A DNA stretch of 5,693 bases. Origin: an uncultured Bacteroidota bacterium. Its GTDB lineage: Bacteria; Bacteroidota; Bacteroidia; Chitinophagales; Chitinophagaceae. The stretch covers positions 1 through 5,693 of the forward strand of contig CAIWHI010000236.1 in NCBI GenBank assembly GCA_903912435.1, read 5' to 3'. Position 1 is the stretch's first letter. Each line of letters begins with the position of its first letter. Under the pieces are notes generated by a model. The model was not told the DNA's origin and did no database searches. It saw nothing but the letters and a program-made list of their open reading frames with translations. The translations under genes and the position numbers were made by a program. This document shows, in pieces, positions 1-5,690 of the stretch.

Positions 1-165
1 GAAATTGAACCTTGGGTTATTGACGAGTTCAAACGCATAGGTTGCGATACTGCATTAAGTGTGCTGGAATTGTCTGTAGATGAGTTGGTGCGCCGTACTG
101 ATTTAGAACAGGAAACAGTGAATGAAGTGCGCAGGATATTGGAAGCAGAGTTCAGCAATGAATAA
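1..165 (+). CDS. nusA: NusA, C-terminal fragment (5' end outside window)
   Basis: This is the last 54 codons of an open frame that enters from the left edge and ends at TAA 163-165. The peptide starts EIEPWVIDEFKRIG and continues through LELSVDELVRRTDLEQET to a C-terminus of EAEFSNE. This matches the short helical, helix-hairpin-helix-like C-terminal domain of Bacteroidota NusA as I know it. The S1 and KH RNA-binding domains would lie upstream, outside the window. NusA binds RNA polymerase and nascent RNA, and affects pausing, termination and antitermination. The identification rests on this short tail plus its position directly upstream of infB on the same strand, the conserved nusA-infB order in bacteria. 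The stop is followed by a 147-bp gap, longer than in a tightly coupled operon. Confidence 0.88.
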   Translation, partial: EIEPWVIDEFKRIGCDTALSVLELSVDELVRRTDLEQETVNEVRRILEAEFSNE

Positions 166-247
166 TTGTGGTATTAAAATAGATATTATGTAAAAGATAT
201 TGTATTGACGAAAGTCACGGAAAACGCCATATTCAGGAAAAATGGTG

Positions 248-255
248 TAGGTTTG
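248..255 (+). promoter_or_regulatory. Possible Bacteroidota -7 element upstream of infB
   Basis: TAGGTTTG matches the Bacteroidota sigma-ABfr -7 consensus TAnnTTTG at every defined position. It would place a transcript start near 260 and give infB a leader of roughly 50 nt. No TTG or TTTG lies at the expected 17-23 bp upstream; the nearest, TTGACG at 205-210, is about 40 bp away. Support is therefore one half-site only. If real, it would let infB be transcribed in addition to read-through from nusA. Confidence 0.3.
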
Positions 256-296
256 TATATAAGAATATGCTAAAGGAGGCTTTGGCGAAAATTACA

Positions 297-302
297 GAAG
301 GA
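297..302 (+). promoter_or_regulatory. Weak Shine-Dalgarno-like site of infB
   Basis: GAAGGA lies 10 nt before the infB ATG at 313 and is the best-placed purine tract for that start. A stronger anti-SD match, AAAGGAGG at 272-279, lies 33 nt upstream of the ATG, too far for direct use. The infB frame is closed upstream by TAA at 271-273, and no ATG, GTG or TTG lies in frame between that stop and 313. ATG 313 is therefore the most upstream possible start. Bacteroidota depend little on SD pairing, so the functional weight of this site is uncertain. Confidence 0.4.
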
Positions 303-312
303 AAAAAGTAGA

Positions 313-3300
313 ATGATACCAACAAATAACACACCCAGGTTGCTAGCGGCGGCCAAAGAATTTAATATCGGTAAAGAAACACTCGTAGAGTTTCTTGCAG
401 ATAAAGGCTTTGAGATCAATAGCAACCCAAGCACCAAGTTGACTGAGCAGATGTACAAAGCCCTGCAGATTGAGTTTGCCCAGGATAAAGCGGCCAAGCT
501 CAAAAGTGAGGGTATTGCATTGCCTAAAGGGTCTTACTCCGATCCACTGAGAAAACCGAAGGATCCTATTGATTTTTATGGTAGGGACAAAAGAGAAGAA
601 CCAAAACCTCAGCCTGCACCTCAACCTGCACCACAGGCTACTGTAGCACCTTCGGTAGTTAAGGCTCCACAAGTTCCGGTAATGCCAGTTACTCAGCCAG
701 TGGCACCTCCACCAGAAGTTGTAACCCCACCTGCACCAGTGGCACCTGTAGTGGTTCCGCCACCTGCACCAGTGGTAGTTGCGGCTCCGCCTCCCCCTCC
801 AAAACCTGAAGTTGTAATTCCACAGGTAGTTATTGAAAAAGAAGCTACCCCAATAGTTGAAAAAGAATCAATTCCGGCACCACCACCACCTGCTCCCGCT
901 CCTAAAGTAGAAGAAAGGGTAGAAAAGCCTGTAGTTGTAGAACATAAAGAACCTATAGCCCCGGTAGCTGAAGTAGCTAAACCGGCGGAAAAACAAGAAG
1001 AAAAAGCGGCTACGGCACATGCTGAACCAGTTGCCATACCAGCACCTGCGGTCGTAGAAAAGGAAATTCCTGTAGTAGAAGTACCAGAGCACTTAGAAGT
1101 TAAAGCACCAAAAATTGAAGGTCCGAATATTCTTGGTAAGATTAATCTTGATGATATGAATCTTGCATCCAGGCCTAAAAAAGGACTGGTTAAGAAAGAG
1201 GAGAAAAAACCTGAAAGGCCCGCTTTACCACCAAGACCACAGCAACAACATTCACAACAGCAACACCAGGCTAGACCTGCCCATACACCCCCGGTTCATA
1301 GAAAGGACCCTCCGGTTTATCAGAAACCTGAAGAAATTAAACCAATCAGGCCAGTTACTCCTGAAAAGGAAGCTGATGAAGAAGCGGCTAAACCGGAACA
1401 TATTGAAATGAAGGCCCCCAAACTGGAAGGCCCTAAGATAATAGGTAAAATTGAGCTTCCTGTGGCCCAGCCATCAGGAGGGAATAGTTATAGGCCAGAC
1501 AACAGGGAAAAGCGCAAACGTAAACGCATACCTGTAGAAAAGAAACCTGAAACACATAAAGATCCTAATGCTCGCCCAGGTGAAAACCGTGGTCCGGATA
1601 ATCGAAGTGGTGAAAATCGTGGCCCAGACAACCGTGGTGGCGATAATAGAGACCGCAGGCCAGGTCAGGCACCTGGCCAAGGTCAGGGTGGTGGCGTAGG
1701 AGTTCCTCAAAACCGCGAAAGACGCCCAAGTGGCCCTCAAACCGGTCATGGCGGCCAGGGACATGGTGGACAAGGCGGAGCCCCAAGGACACCAGGACAG
1801 GGTGGTAGTAACTTCAGGCCGGGTGGCAGAGATGGTGGTTCTCAGGGAGGCGACCGTCGTGGTATGCCATCACGCAATATGCCTGTGGCCAATACTCCTC
1901 AACAACAGGAAATTGATACAAAAGCAATTCAGGATAAAATACGTGAAACGCAAGCTAAACTTTCGGGCTCTACTCGTAGCAAAAATCTTAAAGCCAAATA
2001 CCGTCGTAACAAACGCGATGAAATGGCAGATAAGAGGGCTGCTGCAGAAAATGCTGAACTCACTAATGTAATACAGGTTACTGAATTCATATCAGTGAGT
2101 GAATTGGCTAGTCTGCTTAATGTAAGCTTCGCTGATGTAATCAGCAAGTGTATGAGTCTGGGTATCATGGTGTCTATCAACCAGCGCCTTGATGCTGAAG
2201 TTATTGAACTGGTAGCAAGTGAATTTAGCTATGATGTTGAATTTATTAATCTGGAACAGGAAGCCGAAGAAATAATTGACGAGGATGATGCAGAAGAAGA
2301 CCTGCTACCAAGAGCACCAATTGTTACCATAATGGGTCACGTTGACCATGGTAAAACCTCATTGCTCGACTATGTACGTAGTGCAAACGTTGTAGCTGGT
2401 GAAGCAGGTGGTATTACACAGCACATTGGTGCCTACCAGGTGACCACTACTACCGGTAAAAAGATAACCTTCTTAGATACACCGGGTCACGAAGCCTTTA
2501 CGGCAATGCGTGCACGCGGTGCCAAGGTAGCCGACGTAGCAGTTATCGTAGTAGCTGCGGACGATGCTATAATGCCGCAAACAAAAGAAGCTATTTCGCA
2601 CGCCCAGGCTGCAAATCTGCCTATGATATTTGCAATCAATAAAATAGATAAGCCTGGTTCTAACCCTGAGAAAATCAAGGAGCAACTGGCTAATATGAAT
2701 ATCCTTGTGGAAGATTGGGGTGGTAAATTCCAGAGTCAGGAAATATCGGCCAAGAAGGGCTTGAATATTGACTTACTGTTGGAGAAAATTGGCCTTGAGG
2801 CTGAATTACTTGAACTTAAAGCTAACCCCGACCGTAATGCTGCAGGTAGTGTAATTGAAGCATCGCTCGATAAAGGCCGTGGTTATCAGTCTACTATACT
2901 CGTACAGAATGGTACGCTGAACCAGGGCGATATGATTGCCTGCGGACAGCACTATGGTAAAATTAAAGCCATGTTTAATGAGCGTGGCCAAAGGGTGAAG
3001 AAAGCCGGACCATCAACACCTGTACAGGTATTGGGTCTTAATGGCGCACCACAGGCCGGTGAGAAATTCAGGGTATTTGACAATGAAGATGAAGCTAAGG
3101 AATTAGCCAACCACCGCGCACAGATTATGCGTGAGCAGGGTATCAGAGCTCGTAAGCATATTACACTTGATGAAATTGGTCGTCGTTTAGCATTGGGCAA
3201 CTTTAAGGAACTGGGTGTTATTATCAAGGGTGACTTTGATGGTTCTGTTGAGGCACTTAGTGACTCATTGCAGAAACTATCTACCGAAGAAGTGGCTATT

Positions 3301-3819
3301 AATGTGGTACATAAGGGTGTTGGTCAGATTACAGAGAGTGATGTATTGTTGGCAACAGCATCAGATGCCATCATCATCGGCTTCCAGGTTAGGCCATCGA
3401 GCCAGGCAGGCAGACTTGCCGAGCAGGAAAATATCGAAATCCGTACCTACTCTATCATCTACGATGCTATTGATGAAATCAAGAGCGCAATGGAAGGTTT
3501 ACTTGAACCTAAGGTGGAGAAGAAGACGGTATGTAATATCGAGGTTAGAAATATCTTTAAGATTACGGGCGTAGGTACTATTGCAGGTTGTTATGTGTTG
3601 GATGGTAAGATGACCCGCCAAACCAAGCTGAACCTGATACGTGATGGTATTGTAATTTATACCGGCGAACTGGCATCATTGAAACGTCATAAAGATGATG
3701 TGAAGGATGTAAACGCTGGTTACGAATGTGGTTTGGGTATTAAGAACTACAATGATGTTCGCATAGGTGATATCATTGAAGGATTTGAAGAAGTAGAAGT
3801 TAAGAGGACTCTGGCCTAA
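313..3819 (+). CDS. infB: Translation initiation factor IF-2, long form with repetitive linker
   Basis: IF-2 is the cytosolic GTPase that brings fMet-tRNA to the 30S subunit and promotes 50S joining. Residues about 1-55 form a first IF2_N-type domain. Residues about 90-260 are rich in Pro, Ala, Val and Glu. A 19-residue motif occurs at 259-277 and again at 362-380. Residues about 387-415 are strongly basic, and about 415-530 are rich in Gly, Arg, Asn and Gln. A second IF2_N-like domain spans about 585-645. The GTPase domain is complete: GHVDHGKT 675-682, GGITQHIG 699-706 (switch I), DTPGH 722-726 with the conserved His, NKID 776-779 and SAKKG 812-816. Domain II starts near 847, domain III near 957, and the C-terminal fMet-tRNA-binding domain covers about 1067-1168. 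At 1168 aa it is well above E. coli IF-2 (890 aa), and the excess lies in the linker. It ends with tandem TAA TAA and is followed by a terminator. The start at 313 is forced by an in-frame stop at 271-273. Confidence 0.98.
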   Translation: MIPTNNTPRLLAAAKEFNIGKETLVEFLADKGFEINSNPSTKLTEQMYKALQIEFAQDKAAKLKSEGIALPKGSYSDPLRKPKDPIDFYGRDKREEPKPQPAPQPAPQATVAPSVVKAPQVPVMPVTQPVAPPPEVVTPPAPVAPVVVPPPAPVVVAAPPPPPKPEVVIPQVVIEKEATPIVEKESIPAPPPPAPAPKVEERVEKPVVVEHKEPIAPVAEVAKPAEKQEEKAATAHAEPVAIPAPAVVEKEIPVVEVPEHLEVKAPKIEGPNILGKINLDDMNLASRPKKGLVKKEEKKPERPALPPRPQQQHSQQQHQARPAHTPPVHRKDPPVYQKPEEIKPIRPVTPEKEADEEAAKPEHIEMKAPKLEGPKIIGKIELPVAQPSGGNSYRPDNREKRKRKRIPVEKKPETHKDPNARPGENRGPDNRSGENRGPDNRGGDNRDRRPGQAPGQGQGGGVGVPQNRERRPSGPQTGHGGQGHGGQGGAPRTPGQGGSNFRPGGRDGGSQGGDRRGMPSRNMPVANTPQQQEIDTKAIQDKIRETQAKLSGSTRSKNLKAKYRRNKRDEMADKRAAAENAELTNVIQVTEFISVSELASLLNVSFADVISKCMSLGIMVSINQRLDAEVIELVASEFSYDVEFINLEQEAEEIIDEDDAEEDLLPRAPIVTIMGHVDHGKTSLLDYVRSANVVAGEAGGITQHIGAYQVTTTTGKKITFLDTPGHEAFTAMRARGAKVADVAVIVVAADDAIMPQTKEAISHAQAANLPMIFAINKIDKPGSNPEKIKEQLANMNILVEDWGGKFQSQEISAKKGLNIDLLLEKIGLEAELLELKANPDRNAAGSVIEASLDKGRGYQSTILVQNGTLNQGDMIACGQHYGKIKAMFNERGQRVKKAGPSTPVQVLGLNGAPQAGEKFRVFDNEDEAKELANHRAQIMREQGIRARKHITLDEIGRRLALGNFKELGVIIKGDFDGSVEALSDSLQKLSTEEVAINVVHKGVGQITESDVLLATASDAIIIGFQVRPSSQAGRLAEQENIEIRTYSIIYDAIDEIKSAMEGLLEPKVEKKTVCNIEVRNIFKITGVGTIAGCYVLDGKMTRQTKLNLIRDGIVIYTGELASLKRHKDDVKDVNAGYECGLGIKNYNDVRIGDIIEGFEEVEVKRTLA
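1087..1452 (+). repeat. Two copies of a 19-residue motif in the IF-2 linker
   Basis: Within infB, nucleotides 1087-1143 encode EHLEVKAPKIEGPNILGKI (residues 259-277). Nucleotides 1396-1452 encode EHIEMKAPKLEGPKIIGKI (residues 362-380). Fourteen of 19 residues are identical and four of the five changes are conservative hydrophobic swaps. Both copies are followed within about 10-25 residues by a basic stretch. The GPxxxGKI core resembles a short linker motif I recall from other Bacteroidota IF-2 proteins. The intervening 84 residues are low in complexity (Gln/His/Pro). The annotated span runs from the first copy to the second. Confidence 0.85.
1579..1650 (+). repeat. Tandem decapeptide repeat GENRGPDNR(S/G) in IF-2
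   Basis: Residues 423-432 and 433-442 are two consecutive copies of GENRGPDNR followed by S or G, then a partial third copy, GDNRDR. The DNA period is 30 bp. The two full units differ at six synonymous codon positions and at one non-synonymous codon (AGT to GGT). The repeat sits in a Gly/Arg/Asn-rich, positively charged segment that continues to about residue 530. Confidence 0.85.
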
Positions 3820-3846
3820 TAACCAGCTCTTATTAATAGATAATTG

Positions 3847-3884
3847 ATAGTAAATGCTCACGAATTGTGGGCATTTACTATTTT
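3847..3884 (+). terminator. Intrinsic terminator of the nusA-infB unit
   Basis: The arms 3847-3861 (ATAGTAAATGCTCAC) and 3867-3881 (GTGGGCATTTACTAT) pair over 15 positions. Fourteen are Watson-Crick and one is a G-U wobble, and they enclose a five-base loop, GAATT. The 3' arm runs into TTTT at 3881-3884. The structure starts 27 nt after the infB stop. The U-tract is short, but the long stem and its position make a Rho-independent terminator the best reading. Because the stem is AT-rich at its base, it could also work weakly on the other strand. Confidence 0.88.
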
Positions 3885-3946
3885 CAGACGATTGTAGTGG
3901 TGATTTTAATGCCTAATAAACAGTTATAAATCTTTCTAAAAGAACA

Positions 3947-3987
3947 TCCCCCTTCCCTACGGCTGAAGGCTGGCGCACATAGGGGGA
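3947..3987. repeat. C/G-rich inverted repeat in the infB-DUF62 spacer
   Basis: TCCCCCT at 3947-3953 and AGGGGGA at 3981-3987 are perfect reverse complements, seven base pairs enclosing a 27-nt loop. The element is much richer in GC than the surrounding AT-rich spacer. A competing register pairs CCCTA 3955-3959 with TAGGG 3980-3984. No T-tract follows on either strand, so it does not look like an ordinary terminator. It might be a single copy or remnant of a dispersed palindromic (REP-like) element, but no second copy lies in this window. Within 3885-4082 I see no gene. Confidence 0.5.
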
Positions 3988-4032
3988 ATAGCAGCTTTAG
4001 GAATATAAGGCTTTGGGTTGTTTATAAAGTAT

Positions 4033-4059
4033 TTTGAAAGGGGGGGGTATTAACATTTG
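4033..4059 (+). promoter_or_regulatory. Candidate promoter with G8 tract upstream of the DUF62 gene
   Basis: TTTG at 4033-4036 fits the Bacteroidota -33 element. AACATTTG at 4052-4059 matches TAnnTTTG except at the first base. The spacer is 15 bp, slightly shorter than the usual 17-23. An alternative -7 site, TATATTG at 4060-4066, gives a 23-bp spacer but is also imperfect. The spacer contains a homopolymer of eight G (4040-4047). Either choice would give a very short leader before ATG 4083. The gene needs its own promoter because a strong terminator lies upstream. Confidence 0.35.
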
Positions 4060-4082
4060 TATATTGACCGAAATTTAAAACT

Positions 4083-4883
4083 ATGATTATTACCTTATTG
4101 TCAGATCTTGGTTCAGGTGATGCAGAAGTAACCATAGTAAAGGCAATTCTTACAAGTGCCTTGCCTAAGGTGCACATAGTGGATATTTCGCATAGTGTGC
4201 CGCAATTTAATCTGCAACAGGCTGCCTATCTATTACTATCGGCATATAAGCATTTCCCAGATGATACGATACACATTATTGTGGTTGATGTATTTGCTGG
4301 TGTGGAGCCCGGTATGTTGTTATACAAATATCAGAACCAGTATTTTATTGCGCCTGATAATGGCATATTACCATTGGTCTTTGGTGAAGAAATAAGGGGA
4401 GCCCGCCTGTGTTATGAATTTAAGAAACCCTACTCATTTAATGAATGGCCACAAAAAGCAGCCAAAATAGCCCAGGCCATAGAAATAGGCCAAATTGAAA
4501 GCCTTTATAAACCATGCGAATTGAAAACATCACTCCGGTTTATGCAACCCAAAATATTACACGATGGGGTGGAATGCAATATCCTATATATAGACCAGTT
4601 TGAAAATGTGGTACTGGATATTACCCGCGTGCAATTTGAAGAAATTATTGGTTCAAACCCATTTAGAATCAGGGTAACGAGGTCGCATGAATTGACTACA
4701 ATCAGTAATAATTATAATGATGTGGGTGAAAACGAAGCTCTGTGCCGATTTAACGATACGGGCTACCTCGAAATAGCTATTAATCAGGGTAAGGCTGCTA
4801 CCCTACTTGGCCTTGCCGCATTTAATTCGGGTAACCTGCTTTACCAGACTATAAAAATATCGTTATTGCCTACTTCAGTATAG
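4083..4883 (+). CDS. DUF62 / SAM hydroxide adenosyltransferase-family protein, divergent active site
   Basis: The 266-aa product fits the full-length two-domain DUF62 (SAM_adeno_trans) family, which includes SAM hydrolases (hydroxide adenosyltransferases) and the SalL/FlA halogenases. The N-terminus has a variant of the TDFGxxD motif (SDLGSGD, residues 7-13), then VDISHSVPQFNLQQAAYLL and PDNG at 91-94. The C-terminal barrel has YIDQFENVV (169-177) and a late GYLEIAIN...ATLLGL segment. The VDPGVGTxRR motif of characterised enzymes reads VDVFAGVEPG: the triad Asp is kept (D69) but the Arg position is Pro76. The FHGRD motif reads FNEWP (119-123), so the triad His is probably Asn120. Such losses appear common in Bacteroidota members as I recall them. 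The fold is confident, but SAM hydrolysis should not be assumed. ATG 4083 is the only start: TGA 4065-4067 closes the frame and no other start codon follows it. There is no SD; the leader is AAATTTAAAACT. The protein is probably cytosolic, with no signal peptide. Confidence 0.85.
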   Translation: MIITLLSDLGSGDAEVTIVKAILTSALPKVHIVDISHSVPQFNLQQAAYLLLSAYKHFPDDTIHIIVVDVFAGVEPGMLLYKYQNQYFIAPDNGILPLVFGEEIRGARLCYEFKKPYSFNEWPQKAAKIAQAIEIGQIESLYKPCELKTSLRFMQPKILHDGVECNILYIDQFENVVLDITRVQFEEIIGSNPFRIRVTRSHELTTISNNYNDVGENEALCRFNDTGYLEIAINQGKAATLLGLAAFNSGNLLYQTIKISLLPTSV

Positions 4884-4902
4884 CTATAAGTAAAACTTAG
4901 CC

Positions 4903-4944
4903 GTTTATAAACAAACCACTTTTACAATAATCAAACGTTTATTG
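4903..4944. promoter_or_regulatory. Two small palindromes upstream of the lipoprotein gene
   Basis: GTTTATAAAC at 4903-4912 is a perfect 10-bp palindrome. CAATAA at 4925-4930 and TTATTG at 4939-4944 form a perfect 6-bp inverted repeat around an 8-bp spacer. CGTTTAT occurs in both elements. They occupy half of the 83-bp gap between the DUF62 and lipoprotein genes and lie just upstream of, or overlap, the putative promoter, so they could be operator half-sites. In AT-rich DNA such short palindromes also arise by chance. Confidence 0.25.
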
Positions 4945-4952
4945 TAATTTAG
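4920..4952 (+). promoter_or_regulatory. Weak candidate promoter for the lipoprotein gene
   Basis: TAATTTAG at 4945-4952 matches the Bacteroidota -7 consensus TAnnTTTG at all but one defined position. TTTTAC at 4920-4925 is an imperfect -33 element at an acceptable spacing of about 20 bp. The predicted start would leave a leader of only about 10 nt before ATG 4967. No terminator separates this gene from the DUF62 gene, so co-transcription is equally possible. Confidence 0.25.
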
Positions 4953-4966
4953 CCACAAAAAATAGG

Positions 4967-5461
4967 ATGAGCAAGTATTACCCGGTTCTGTTAGTAGCAA
5001 TTGTGCTGTTTGCATCCTGCAATATCTATACCAGCAGGGAAAAGCTACAGACCTATAAGCAGATAGCCGGCATAAATGATACACTTGACAAGCAAACCCG
5101 CGAGTGGCATCACCTGCTGGATATAGCGATTAAAACAAAAAACTATTCAGCCTTGATGCCCTATCGTATTGAGTTGGGAAGGTTCATAAGTCGTAGCAGG
5201 TCTGCTATAGGTTACCTAAAAGTAAATGCTGTATCTGAAAGCCTTATAGATAGTGAGCAGATTTTTCTTCAACGCCAGGCAGATATTGTATCGGAGCAGT
5301 ACACCATCTATGAATCATATAACGAATACACCAATATTGATGTAATTACCGATCATATGAAGGGTATGAATGCCGAGCTAAATAGTGAAATAGCTATGAA
5401 TGCAGCTATGAAAAGATCATTGACAAATTTTGCCAAGAAAAACAAGATAAAGGTAAAATAA
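4967..5461 (+). CDS. Small predicted lipoprotein, function unknown
   Basis: The 164-aa product begins with a lipoprotein signal peptide: a short n-region with Lys3, a hydrophobic run PVLLVAIVLFA (6-16), then the lipobox LFASC with lipidation at Cys18. The mature protein of about 147 residues has no other membrane segment. It is rich in Glu, Lys, Gln, Ile and Leu and probably all-helical, with a basic tail (KKNKIKVK). Residues after Cys18 (NIYTSREK) show no acidic run like the surface-export signals known in some Bacteroidota, so I infer anchoring in the inner leaflet of the outer membrane, facing the periplasm. The pattern of long helices recalls the LIC11966-type lipoprotein families, but that is only an impression. 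ATG 4967 is chosen because TAA 4928-4930 closes the frame and the signal peptide begins directly there. There is no useful SD. I do not recognise a function. Confidence 0.8.
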   Translation: MSKYYPVLLVAIVLFASCNIYTSREKLQTYKQIAGINDTLDKQTREWHHLLDIAIKTKNYSALMPYRIELGRFISRSRSAIGYLKVNAVSESLIDSEQIFLQRQADIVSEQYTIYESYNEYTNIDVITDHMKGMNAELNSEIAMNAAMKRSLTNFAKKNKIKVK

Positions 5462-5502
5462 GTCAATAACTGTTTTTCTTTTCCGTTACTCTTTTATTCT
5501 CG

Positions 5503-5690
5503 TTTTTAACTTTTGTCTTTATTCAAATACCCTATTTTTACAACAAAGTCTTTTCAGTACTTTATTTGTTATAGATTGCCAATAAATGCCTAGAGTGTAA
5601 TTCCGAATGGAATTATTAAGGGAATTTTGACCAGAAAAGGAATGAATTCTCATAAACATTAAACAAAAGGACTTTTTAACTTTTGACTTT
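5503..5690 (+). repeat. 18-bp direct repeat pair in the 3' non-coding region
   Basis: TTTTTAACTTTTGTCTTT at 5503-5520 and TTTTTAACTTTTGACTTT at 5673-5690 are identical at 17 of 18 positions and lie 170 bp apart in the same orientation. The units resemble the ACTTTTGAC-type simple repeats that I recall being frequent between Bacteroidota genes. The second copy runs to within three bases of the window edge, so the repeat may continue outside. Confidence 0.6.
5512..5540 (+). promoter_or_regulatory. Possible rightward promoter in the terminal intergenic region
   Basis: TTTG at 5512-5515 and TATTTTTA at 5533-5540 are separated by 17 bp. The second matches TAnnTTTG except for the last base. This would be a Bacteroidota-type promoter reading toward the right edge. 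No ORF of useful length follows within the window, so its gene, or a small RNA, would have to lie beyond 5693. It is low-confidence because the region is very T-rich. Confidence 0.25.

Noticed and set aside
206..217. Small TGAC-GAAA-GTCA hairpin with a GNRA loop in the nusA-infB gap
   Set aside because: The stem has only four base pairs and no T-tract follows. It is too short to support a terminator, attenuator or riboswitch claim.
693..1037. Minus-strand frame of 114 codons rich in Thr, Gly and Ala opposite infB
   Set aside because: It is the complement of the Pro/Val/Ala-rich codons of the IF-2 linker. The low-complexity peptide has no domain, and infB is certain on the other strand.
1730..2071. 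Plus-strand frame of 113 codons overlapping infB in another phase
   Set aside because: It lies fully inside infB, has no recognisable domain, and is explained by the low stop frequency in the Gly/Arg-rich repeat DNA.
3215..3574. Plus-strand frame of 119 codons overlapping the 3' part of infB
   Set aside because: It is out of frame with conserved IF-2 domains III and IV. The Arg/Leu/Ser-rich product looks like a frame shadow.
4195..4395. 66-codon plus-strand frame inside the DUF62 gene
   Set aside because: It is out of phase with a gene showing clear family motifs. The Tyr/Leu/Ile-rich peptide has no independent support.
5471..5484. T-rich run after the lipoprotein gene as an intrinsic terminator
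   Set aside because: No stable stem precedes it; only a 3-bp pairing can be drawn.
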